Origin: Microcaldota archaeon
GTDB lineage: Archaea; Micrarchaeota; Micrarchaeia; Anstonellales; Bilamarchaeaceae
Assembly (NCBI GenBank): GCA_013425425.1
Contig: JACCLJ010000130.1
Location: 1-7,153 of the forward strand
DNA: 7,153 nt
Direction of reading: 5' to 3'
Shown here piece by piece: positions 1 to 5,094 of this stretch. The translations under genes were made by a program, and so were the position numbers. The notes beneath the pieces are model-generated. The model saw only the letters and a list, made by a program, of their open reading frames with translations, had not been told where the DNA came from and ran no database searches. The first letter of the stretch is position 1. Every line of letters starts with the position of its first letter.

Positions 1-162
1 GTTTTATGAACAAAAATGCAAAAACGGAAAATATTCGGGCCCAGTTTATATCAAATCCCGTTTTAGGAAAAACCAGCAGAAAAGTTAACCCTCCAGAATC
101 CGAATTTTACGTCAGTAATACTGGAAACCGAAAACCCGAAACCGGCAACAAAAATATAAAAA
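1..162. other. Gene-poor left edge of the window
   Basis: No convincing gene is visible here. An open frame runs from 6 to 230 on the plus strand, but it reads antisense through the tRNA 3' half and its peptide is low-complexity, so I do not call it. The stretch is A-rich. It holds three near-copies of AAACCG (about 125-144) and a TATA-like TTTATATC at 45-52. Read on the minus strand, that element could serve a leftward gene outside the window; this is a weak guess. Confidence 0.5.
148..162 (-). terminator. T-rich terminator of the tRNA gene
   Basis: On the minus strand, the bases directly after the tRNA discriminator base read as two runs of five T separated by ATA. Archaeal RNA polymerase terminates at such T tracts without needing a hairpin. 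Because CCA is not encoded, the 3' trailer would be trimmed and CCA added enzymatically. Confidence 0.6.
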
Positions 163-198
163 TGGGCCCGCGGAGATTTGAACTCCGGACCTACGGCT

Positions 199-225
199 GT
201 CTTAGGAATGTATTAGAACGGGCCA
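199..225 (-). other. tRNA intron at canonical position 37/38 (27 nt)
   Basis: The boundary sequence folds as a strict bulge-helix-bulge. The anticodon stem ACGGT/GCCGT is followed by a 4-bp central helix CTTA (231-228)/TAAG (204-201). The 5' bulge is TAT (227-225) and the 3' bulge is ACA (200-198). Cutting after the second base of each bulge joins A37 (226) to A38 (198), gives a 7-nt anticodon loop and removes 225-199. The inner helix is weak (GG/CC). A competing GTCTTA/TAAGAC pairing exists but would not leave a proper loop. Confidence 0.85.
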
Positions 226-246
226 TATAAGACCGTCGCTCTAACC

Positions 247-284
247 GTTTCAGGAAACAAAATGCATGAAACGCACTTCGCATC
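247..284 (-). other. Non-canonical tRNA intron in the D-loop (about 38 nt)
   Basis: The D-stem halves are intact but enclose 48 nt, where a normal D-loop has about 10. Removing 284-247 leaves the loop AGGCTGGTTA, with G18 and G19 in place; removing 283-246 gives the same product. A relaxed bulge-helix-bulge can be drawn: a TCAGG (291-287)/CCTGA (254-250) helix, a 3-nt 5' bulge CTG (286-284), a 4-nt 3' bulge AACG (249-246), and an outer helix of TAGC/GTTA. The intron interior forms its own hairpin, ATGC plus GAA (283-277) with TTC (270-268) and GCAT (265-262). The exact cut sites are uncertain by 1-2 nt. Confidence 0.75.
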
Positions 285-329
285 AGCCTGAGCTACGGGC
301 CCACGTAGAATAAGATTAATTGGAAAATC

Positions 330-337
330 TTTTTAAA
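330..337. promoter_or_regulatory. TATA-like box, possibly shared by folD and the tRNA
   Basis: TTTTTAAA (TTTAAAAA on the other strand) lies in the 58-bp gap between the divergent tRNA and folD. Its centre is about 27 bp before the folD ATG, which would give a leaderless mRNA, and about 32 bp before the tRNA 5' end. A purine-rich GGAAAA (322-327) on the folD-upstream side could act as a BRE. A second AT-rich block, ATTTAAATA (351-359), is too close to the folD start to be its TATA box unless the start lies further in. Confidence 0.5.
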
Positions 338-360
338 CAGTCTCACACCCATTTAAATAC

Positions 361-1197
361 ATGTACCGAACCCTTTCCGGCAAGGAGCCGGCAGAAGCTA
401 TTTTGCTGAAGGTCAAAAGGCGCGCGGGCGAGATAGACTGGACGCCGACGCTCGCCATCGTCCTTGTGGGCGCGGACAAGGCATCGCAGATTTATGTTGA
501 AAGCAAGATAAAGAAGGCCGCAGGCTGCGGCATAAAGGCTATCCTGCACAAGCTTCCCGAGACGGTTTCGGAATCGGAAATCCTTGCGCTGGTGGACAGG
601 CTTAACGAAGACGGAGGCGTGGACGGGTTCATAGTGCAATCCCCGTTGCCGAAGCACATAGACGAAATGAAGATAGTGAAGGGCATAAACCCGGCAAAGG
701 ACGTGGACGGCTGGACCCCGGTGAGCATGGGAAACATGTTCGTCGGAACGGATTCCTTCCTGCCTGCAACCCCTGCAGGCGTCATGAGGCTTCTTGAATA
801 TTATAACGTGCCTATTGAAGGCCGGCATGCCGTGGTGGTCGGAAGGAGCAACGTGGTCGGAAAGCCGCTTGCGATTCTTCTTCTCAGAAAAAACGCGACC
901 GTCACGATCTGCCATTCGAAAACGAAAAACCTTGCGGAATACACGAAAAGCGCGGACATACTCATAGCTGCAGTCGGAATGCCGGGCCTGATAAAGGCCG
1001 ATATGGTGAAGAAGGGCGCAGTAGTAATCGACGTCGGGATAACGAGAATCGGGGAAATCATAAAGGGCGATGTGGAATTCGATGAAGTGCTAAAGAAGGC
1101 GGACTGCACCCCCGTGCCGGGCGGAGTCGGGCTGATGACCGTTGCGATGCTGCTTGAAAACGTGGTTCTTGCTGCGGAAAGAAAGGCGAAGAAATGA
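361..1197 (+). CDS. folD: Bifunctional methylenetetrahydrofolate dehydrogenase / methenyltetrahydrofolate cyclohydrolase
   Basis: Cytosolic enzyme that interconverts 5,10-methylene-, 5,10-methenyl- and 10-formyl-THF using NAD(P). At 278 aa it has the usual FolD length. The N-terminal catalytic domain carries Y45 and K49 (in YVESK), Q93 (in IVQSPLP) and D116 (in KDVDG), matching E. coli K54, Q98 and D121 with a constant offset of 5. The Rossmann domain has PATPAG (135-140) and the nucleotide-binding stretch GRSNVVGKP (161-169). The C-terminal TPVPGGVG motif (250-257) is followed by LMT where most homologues have PMT, so the usual Pro is Leu258. The ATG has no SD and sits about 27 bp from a TATA-like box, so the mRNA is probably leaderless. 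It overlaps folC by 4 nt (ATGA), which implies translational coupling. FolD occurs only in some archaea, because many use tetrahydromethanopterin instead. Confidence 0.95.
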   Translation: MYRTLSGKEPAEAILLKVKRRAGEIDWTPTLAIVLVGADKASQIYVESKIKKAAGCGIKAILHKLPETVSESEILALVDRLNEDGGVDGFIVQSPLPKHIDEMKIVKGINPAKDVDGWTPVSMGNMFVGTDSFLPATPAGVMRLLEYYNVPIEGRHAVVVGRSNVVGKPLAILLLRKNATVTICHSKTKNLAEYTKSADILIAAVGMPGLIKADMVKKGAVVIDVGITRIGEIIKGDVEFDEVLKKADCTPVPGGVGLMTVAMLLENVVLAAERKAKK

Positions 1198-2429
1198 GCT
1201 TGATAGAAGAGAAGCTTGAGAGGTACGGCTGCAAGCCCGGCCTCGAGCGGATAGCGAAAATAATGGATGCGCTCGGCAATCCCCAGAAGAAGCTTCGCGT
1301 GATAATGGTCGGCGGGACGAACGGGAAGGGTTCCACGGCCGCTTATATCTCATCCATACTGAAGGAGGAGGGATACAGGGTCGGAACGTTCATTTCGCCG
1401 CACACGGTCGCCCCGAACGAACGGTTCCAGGTGAACGGGAAGTGGATCGATGCGGAAAGGCTTGCGAAATACGAGAAAGAAATGATTGCGCTTCATGAAA
1501 AAGGATTTGAGATGACGCTCTGGGAGGCGTATGCCGCGATAGCGTACAGGTATTGCGCGGACGAGAAGGTGGATTTTGCGGTCATAGAAGTCATGATGGG
1601 CGGGAAATACGACGCGACGAATATCGCGGATGCGAACATAAGCGTAATCACGAACGTCGCGCTCGACCACACCGAGTTTTTGGGGGATACGGTAGAGAAA
1701 ATCGCGGCGGAAAAGGCCGGGATAATAAAAAAAGGCGTCGCGATAACCGGAGCCGCAGAGGCCGGATACGGAATCATAAGCATGCATGCGAAGAACACTG
1801 GCATTCCGCTCAAGGGGCTGGGCAGGGATTTCTTCAGCGAGATAAAGGAGTTGACGGCCGAAGGAACGGTTTTCGATTATGTCGGCATGGATGCGTACAT
1901 CGGCCTGAAAACGCCGCTTGCAGGAGACCATCAGGCGTTCAACGCCGCGCTTGCGGTTGCTGTTGCCGAGGAGCTGGGCATAGGCGGGGAGGCGATACGC
2001 GCTGGGTTGCTCAATGCGAGGCACCCCGGAAGGCTTGAGATGGTCAACCGGGAGCCGAGAATACTTGCCGATGCGGCGCACAACCCGGACGGGATCGGGT
2101 CGCTCGTCGCGAGCCTGAACCTTTACGATTATGACAAGCTTATCGTGGTTTTCGGAGCGAAGAAGACGAAAGACTGGATGAAGATGGTAGAGCTCATCGC
2201 GCCCCAGGCCTCCTTTTTCATAGCGACGAAGGTGGATGACCGGAGCGTAGACCCGAAGGAGCTGGCCGATAAGGCGGCAACGTTCACAAAAACGGCGGTG
2301 GACGGGAGCATAAAGGATGCGCTCAAGCGGGCCATAGGAAAATGCGGGGAGAAGGATATGGTCCTGGTCTGCGGCAGCATCTACCTTCTGCAGGAGCTTT
2401 ACAAGCTGAAGGGCGCGGTTCGGAGATAG
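1194..2429 (+). CDS. folC: Folylpolyglutamate synthase / dihydrofolate synthase (Mur ligase family)
   Basis: ATP-dependent ligase that adds glutamate to folates (FPGS activity) and possibly to dihydropteroate (DHFS activity); the sequence does not separate the two. At 411 aa it is typical for FolC. Motifs in order: P-loop GGTNGKGST (40-48); SPH (68-70); Mg/ATP-region EVMMGGKYDATN (132-143); DHTEFLGDTVEKIAAEKAGI (158-177), holding the lysine that is often carbamylated; HPGRLEMV (277-284); DAAHNP (293-298), opening the C-terminal ligase domain; and GSIYLL (394-399). The middle motif is usually EVGLGGRLDATN, so here Gly is Met134 and Arg is Lys138. The start overlaps the folD stop as ATGA; only a weak purine-rich stretch precedes it, consistent with coupling. 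In haloarchaea FolC is often fused to FolP, whereas here it stands alone. The adjacent folD supports a folate rather than a cell-wall or F420 substrate. Confidence 0.9.
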   Translation: MSLIEEKLERYGCKPGLERIAKIMDALGNPQKKLRVIMVGGTNGKGSTAAYISSILKEEGYRVGTFISPHTVAPNERFQVNGKWIDAERLAKYEKEMIALHEKGFEMTLWEAYAAIAYRYCADEKVDFAVIEVMMGGKYDATNIADANISVITNVALDHTEFLGDTVEKIAAEKAGIIKKGVAITGAAEAGYGIISMHAKNTGIPLKGLGRDFFSEIKELTAEGTVFDYVGMDAYIGLKTPLAGDHQAFNAALAVAVAEELGIGGEAIRAGLLNARHPGRLEMVNREPRILADAAHNPDGIGSLVASLNLYDYDKLIVVFGAKKTKDWMKMVELIAPQASFFIATKVDDRSVDPKELADKAATFTKTAVDGSIKDALKRAIGKCGEKDMVLVCGSIYLLQELYKLKGAVRR

Positions 2430-2431
2430 AC

Positions 2432-2458
2432 TTTTAAAACCTCTGAAGGAATATATTT
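2432..2458 (+). promoter_or_regulatory. Promoter region of the ribosomal protein operon
   Basis: The 80-bp gap between folC and rpl7ae has two TATA-like elements: TTTTAAAA (2432-2439), preceded by purine-rich GGAGATAG, and ATATATTT (2451-2458). With initiation about 25 bp downstream, these predict starts near 2461 or 2480 and a leader of roughly 30-50 nt. This suits the clear SD before rpl7ae. Which element is used cannot be decided from sequence. Confidence 0.5.
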
Positions 2459-2497
2459 CTCGCAAATTTTGTCGCTAAAACCGATGAGATTAAGTTT

Positions 2498-2504
2498 GAG
2501 GTGA
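2498..2504 (+). promoter_or_regulatory. Shine-Dalgarno of rpl7ae (decides the start)
   Basis: GAGGTGA is a full match to the complement of the archaeal 16S 3' end and lies 5 nt before the ATG at 2510. A GTG at 2501 is in frame with the gene but falls inside this SD, so it is part of the ribosome-binding site rather than the initiation codon. Confidence 0.8.
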
Positions 2505-2509
2505 AAGAT

Positions 2510-2893
2510 ATGGCATACATAGATGTGCAGACACCAAAAGAATTGGTGCCGCAGATACTGGAGATGCTTTCCGTCGCAAAGGAAAGCGGCAAGGTAAAAA
2601 AGGGGATAAACGAGGCAACCAAGGCCATAGAGAGGAAAACGGCCCAGTTCGTGGTAGTTGCCGAAGACGTAACACCTGAGGAGATAGTGATCCACATCCC
2701 GATGCTCTGCAAGGAGAAGGGGGTGCCGTATGCATTCCTTCCGACAAAGAAGGAGCTCGGACAGGCGGTCGGCATTCCGGTAGGCACTTCCGCAGTTGCG
2801 GTTGAGAATGCCGGTGGCGCTACGGAAAAGCTGCAGGACATCCTGAAGAGGCTGCCCAAGAAAGTGGTGGCAAAGGAAGAGAAGAAGGCTTAG
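2510..2893 (+). CDS. rpl7ae: Large ribosomal subunit protein L7Ae (eL8, K-turn binding)
   Basis: Multifunctional RNA-binding protein of 127 aa. It binds kink-turns in 23S rRNA, in C/D and H/ACA guide RNPs, and in archaeal RNase P. Family landmarks: the K-turn contact motif KGINEATK (31-38), with the N-E-x-x-K residues intact; AEDVTPEEIVIHIP (51-64); LCKEKGVPY (66-74); and KKELGQAVG (80-88). After AIER the family normally has Gly, whereas here it is Lys43. The tail is Lys/Glu-rich. The ATG at 2510 is chosen because of the GAGGTGA SD 5 nt upstream. It heads the conserved archaeal order L7Ae-S28e-L24e-NDK, and S28e starts 7 nt after its stop. Confidence 0.96.
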   Translation: MAYIDVQTPKELVPQILEMLSVAKESGKVKKGINEATKAIERKTAQFVVVAEDVTPEEIVIHIPMLCKEKGVPYAFLPTKKELGQAVGIPVGTSAVAVENAGGATEKLQDILKRLPKKVVAKEEKKA

Positions 2894-2900
2894 TGGTTTT

Positions 2901-3104
2901 ATGGGCGGAATACCAGTCGAAATAGTAGAGATAAGGACGAAGACCGGCGTATACGGCGAGATTTACCAGGTGCTCTGCAAGGTTCTTGAGGGGCCGGACG
3001 CGGGAAGGGTCATTCTCAGGAACGTCAAAGGCCCGGTGAAGAAAGGGATGATACTCATGCTCCTTGAAACCGAAAGGGAAGCCAAGGAGATAAAAGCGAG
3101 GTAA
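2901..3104 (+). CDS. rps28e: Small ribosomal subunit protein S28e (eS28)
   Basis: Small (67 aa) OB-fold protein of the archaeal/eukaryal 30S/40S subunit, located near the mRNA exit region. The sequence follows the family closely: IPVEIVEIRTKTGVYGE at the N-terminal side, then VLEGPDAGRVILRNVKGPVK (28-47) and the signature LLETEREAKEI (54-64). The usual GDIL is GMIL here. The ATG follows the rpl7ae stop by 7 nt. No strong SD is seen, only a weak GTGG-like stretch, so translation is probably coupled to rpl7ae. Its stop overlaps the SD and the upstream possible start of rpl24e. Confidence 0.95.
   Translation: MGGIPVEIVEIRTKTGVYGEIYQVLCKVLEGPDAGRVILRNVKGPVKKGMILMLLETEREAKEIKAR
3098..3102 (+). 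promoter_or_regulatory. Shine-Dalgarno of rpl24e (decides the start)
   Basis: GAGGT overlaps the last codons of rps28e. It lies 7 nt before the ATG at 3110 but only 1 nt before the ATG at 3104. The spacing therefore favours 3110 as the initiation codon. Confidence 0.65.
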
Positions 3105-3109
3105 TGGTA

Positions 3110-3307
3110 ATGCCAAATTGCTCATTCTGCGACAGTGAATTACGGAAAGGCACCGGACTGCTCTATGCGAAAAAGGACGGGACCGTCTTCTATCTATGCT
3201 CGGGCAAGTGCAGGAAGAACCTGCTGAAGCTTGGAAGGGAAGGAAGAAGGCAGAACTGGACCATCGCCAGCAGGAAATTCAAGGCCGGAACCGCAAAAAA
3301 GAAGTGA
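3110..3307 (+). CDS. rpl24e: Large ribosomal subunit protein L24e (eL24, zinc ribbon)
   Basis: Zinc-binding 50S subunit protein of 65 aa from the chosen ATG. The four metal ligands are C4 and C7 (CSFC) and C30 and C34 (CSGKC). Between them are the family segments GTGLLYAKKDGTVFYLC and, after them, RKNLLKLGREGRRQNWT. The C-terminus is Lys-rich. An in-frame ATG at 3104 would add two residues (MV) and would overlap the rps28e stop as TAATG; I prefer 3110 because of the SD spacing and because family members start very close to the first Cys. ndk begins 4 nt after the stop. Confidence 0.94.
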   Translation: MPNCSFCDSELRKGTGLLYAKKDGTVFYLCSGKCRKNLLKLGREGRRQNWTIASRKFKAGTAKKK

Positions 3308-3311
3308 TGCT

Positions 3312-3776
3312 ATGGCTGCGGAAAGAACGCTCGTTCTCATAAAGCCGGATGGAATACAGAGAGGGATCCTCGGCGAGATAATAGCCCGATTCGAAAGAAA
3401 GGGCCTGAAAATAGCCGCGATGAAGATGCTCCAGATGGACGGAAAGTTCGCGAAGGAGCATTACGCACACCTGGTAGGCAAGCCGTTTTATCCGGACCTT
3501 GAGAAATTCGTCACGGAGCATCCGATAGTCGCGCTTGTTGTCGAAGGCAAGGAGGCAGTGGAAGTTGTGAGGCTTATAGTCGGCCCTACTAATGCCACAA
3601 AAGCTCCGGCTGGCACAATCCGCGGCGATTTCTCGAACAGCACCTCAAGGAACGTGATCCACGCAAGCGATTCGAAAGAAACCGCTGAAAAGGAAGTGAA
3701 AAGATTCTTCAGCGAGAAAGAGATTTTCAAATACTCATTCAGGAACGAATATTACAGGTATGCGGCTGACGAGTAA
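3312..3776 (+). CDS. ndk: Nucleoside diphosphate kinase
   Basis: Cytosolic enzyme of 154 aa that transfers the gamma-phosphate of ATP to NDPs through a phospho-histidine, balancing NTP pools. Visible signatures: LVLIKPDGIQRG (7-18) with K11; GPTNATKAPAGTIRGDF (91-107) with R104; and the active-site block NVIHASDSKETAEKE (114-128) with N114 and catalytic H117. The ATG at 3312 is placed where the family starts. An upstream in-frame ATG at 3231 would add 27 residues that simply overlap rpl24e. In many archaea infB follows ndk; here the operon stops and the next gene is convergent. Confidence 0.96.
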   Translation: MAAERTLVLIKPDGIQRGILGEIIARFERKGLKIAAMKMLQMDGKFAKEHYAHLVGKPFYPDLEKFVTEHPIVALVVEGKEAVEVVRLIVGPTNATKAPAGTIRGDFSNSTSRNVIHASDSKETAEKEVKRFFSEKEIFKYSFRNEYYRYAADE

Positions 3777-3778
3777 GC

Positions 3779-3794
3779 TTTTTCTTTTCTTATT
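3779..3794 (+). terminator. T-rich terminator after ndk
   Basis: The 18-bp gap between convergent ndk and asnS is almost pure pyrimidine on the plus strand (TTTTTCTTTTCTT, then ATT), a typical archaeal intrinsic termination tract. The minus-strand transcript of asnS would read this as A/G-rich, so it does not terminate asnS, and no T tract for asnS is evident in the adjacent ndk 3' end. Confidence 0.6.
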
Positions 3795-5090
3795 TTACGG
3801 ATAGCATCTCGTAATGGTTCTTGGTAACGGAATTGCATCCCGTATATGGTCTAGGTTGAGTATCCATTTTGTAAGCCTTTCCACGCCCAGGCCGAAGCCT
3901 GAATGCGGCACGGAGCCGTACCTTCTCAGATCAACGTACCATTTCATATCGCCATCCGGATCCAGTCCGAACTCCTTCATGCGCGTAACCAGTTCGTCAA
4001 GCTCCCAGATTCTTTCGCTTCCGCCGATGATCTCCCCATGCCCGTGGGGCGCAAGCAAGTCGTTGTTCAGCACCGTTCCGGGCTTCTTCGGGTCTTCCCT
4101 CATGTAAAATGCCTTTATATCCTTCGGGAAATTATGGACGAAAAGCGGAACATCGTACTCTTTCGTCAATACCGCTTCCTCATCAGCTCCGAAATCCTCG
4201 CCTTTCTTCATTTTCCCCCCGAGTTCGTTCACTCTTTCCACTGCATCTTCATAATCAAGCCGCGGGAAAGGCGTTTTCACCTGCTTCAGCTCGTCCGGCT
4301 TTCTTCCGCACGCCTCAAGCAGATCGGAATGCTCCTTCACCATTTTCTGCACGACGTATTCGACCATGTTTTCCTGCAGCTTCATGTTGTCCTCTTCCGA
4401 ATACCATGCCATCTCGGGCTCAAGGTGCCAGTACTCCGCAAGGTGCCGTATCGTCCTGGATTTCTCGGCACGGAATGAAGGCGCAAGAACATATACCTTC
4501 TCAAGGCCGAAGATGAAAACCTCCGCATACAACTGCGAGCTCTGGGTGAGATACGCCTTTTCGCCGAAATAATCCATCCCGAAAAGCGTCGAGCCGCCCT
4601 CGCACTGCGATTTCGTTATTATGGGCGGTGCAAGCTCGTAGAAACCCTCCTTGTCGAAGAATTCATGGAGATAACTTTCAATGTAATACCTTGCCTTCAT
4701 TATATTCGTCATTTTCTGCGAGCGTAGCCAGAGATGCCTTACGTCAAGCAGGAATTCTTCTGAAAGGTCCTTGGAAATCGGGAAAGGCTCTCCCCTGCTT
4801 ATAAGATGCACCTTCTCCACCTGGAGCTCGAATCCCCCCGGCGCCCGGTCGTCTTTCTTCGTCGTCCCGGTGATTTCAATCGAGCTTTCTATGTAGGCGT
4901 CGGATGCGCCCTTCCAGCTCTTCTCGTCCACCTTGTCTTTCTTCACAGCGCACTGGAGCACGCCGCTCGCATCGCGTATGACAAGGAACCTGAGGTTTCC
5001 GCTCGTCCGCTCGCGGTAAACCCAGCCGCGCACAGAAACCTTCTTTCCTTCCTCTGCCTTTTTGAAAACTTCAGAAATCCGCGAAAACAT
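3795..5090 (-). CDS. asnS: Asparaginyl-tRNA synthetase, archaeal type (class IIb)
   Basis: Charges tRNA-Asn with asparagine in the cytosol. At 431 aa it has an N-terminal OB-fold anticodon-binding domain (about 17-98, with VSVRGWVYRERTSGNLRFLV) and a class II catalytic domain. GFYELAPPIIT (149-159) covers motif 1, FRAEKSRTIRHLAEYWHLE (206-224) motif 2 and GFGLGVERL (398-406) motif 3. CEGGSTLFGMDYFGEKAYLTQSSQ (163-186 region) and the HLAEYWHLE form identify AsnRS rather than AspRS, which has a HLNE-type sequence here. The tail RRYGSVPHSGFGLG with ...PRTITRCYP is AsnRS-like. The longest frame begins at a TTG (5105) inside the upstream gene; the ATG at 5090 is preferred because GAGGT lies 6 nt before it. 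It starts 4 nt after the 5-FCL stop, so the two form an operon. Confidence 0.94.
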   Translation of the reverse strand: MFSRISEVFKKAEEGKKVSVRGWVYRERTSGNLRFLVIRDASGVLQCAVKKDKVDEKSWKGASDAYIESSIEITGTTKKDDRAPGGFELQVEKVHLISRGEPFPISKDLSEEFLLDVRHLWLRSQKMTNIMKARYYIESYLHEFFDKEGFYELAPPIITKSQCEGGSTLFGMDYFGEKAYLTQSSQLYAEVFIFGLEKVYVLAPSFRAEKSRTIRHLAEYWHLEPEMAWYSEEDNMKLQENMVEYVVQKMVKEHSDLLEACGRKPDELKQVKTPFPRLDYEDAVERVNELGGKMKKGEDFGADEEAVLTKEYDVPLFVHNFPKDIKAFYMREDPKKPGTVLNNDLLAPHGHGEIIGGSERIWELDELVTRMKEFGLDPDGDMKWYVDLRRYGSVPHSGFGLGVERLTKWILNLDHIRDAIPLPRTITRCYP

Positions 5091-5094
5091 AAGA

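Larger units (their letters stand above)
163..302 (-). tRNA. tRNA-Ile (anticodon UAU), two introns, no encoded CCA
   Basis: Minus-strand tRNA gene of 140 nt that yields a 75-nt mature tRNA once two inserts are removed. The acceptor stem is a perfect 7 bp, GGGCCCG (302-296) with CGGGCCC (170-164), and the discriminator is A (163). The D-stem is GCTC (293-290)/GAGC (241-238). The anticodon stem is ACGGT (236-232)/GCCGT (197-193), with one G-U closing the loop. The variable loop is AGGTC, the T-stem is CGGAG/CTCCG and the T-loop is TTCAAAT. Tertiary pairs T8-A14 and G15-C48 are present. After splicing the anticodon loop is CTTATAA, so the anticodon at 229-227 is UAU, which reads AUA (Ile). Most archaea instead read AUA with a CAU tRNA modified to agmatidine by TiaS; UAU forms are known from a few lineages such as Nanoarchaeum and Korarchaeum. 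The gene is probably transcribed from the box near 330-337. Confidence 0.9.

Noticed and set aside
133..147. Possible CRISPR-like repeat
   Set aside because: The units are only 7-8 nt, contiguous, without spacers, and number three.
6..230. Plus-strand 74-codon open frame at the left edge
   Set aside because: Its 3' part is antisense to the tRNA T-arm and anticodon arm, and its middle is the short AAACCG repeat.
343..915. Minus-strand open frame antisense to folD
   Set aside because: It overlaps clear FolD catalytic motifs on the plus strand, has no domain of its own, and has composition typical of an antisense shadow.
1350..2465. Long minus-strand open frame (371 codons) antisense to folC
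   Set aside because: It lies wholly opposite an unmistakable FolC gene. The translation is rich in Arg, His and Tyr with no recognisable motif, as expected from a codon-biased gene read backwards.
3231..3311. 27-residue N-terminal extension of Ndk
   Set aside because: It merely overlaps rpl24e in another frame; the family begins at the ATG at 3312.
3903..4478. Plus-strand open frame opposite asnS
   Set aside because: The minus strand encodes continuous class II synthetase motifs across this interval, and the plus-strand peptide is unrelated to any family I recognise.
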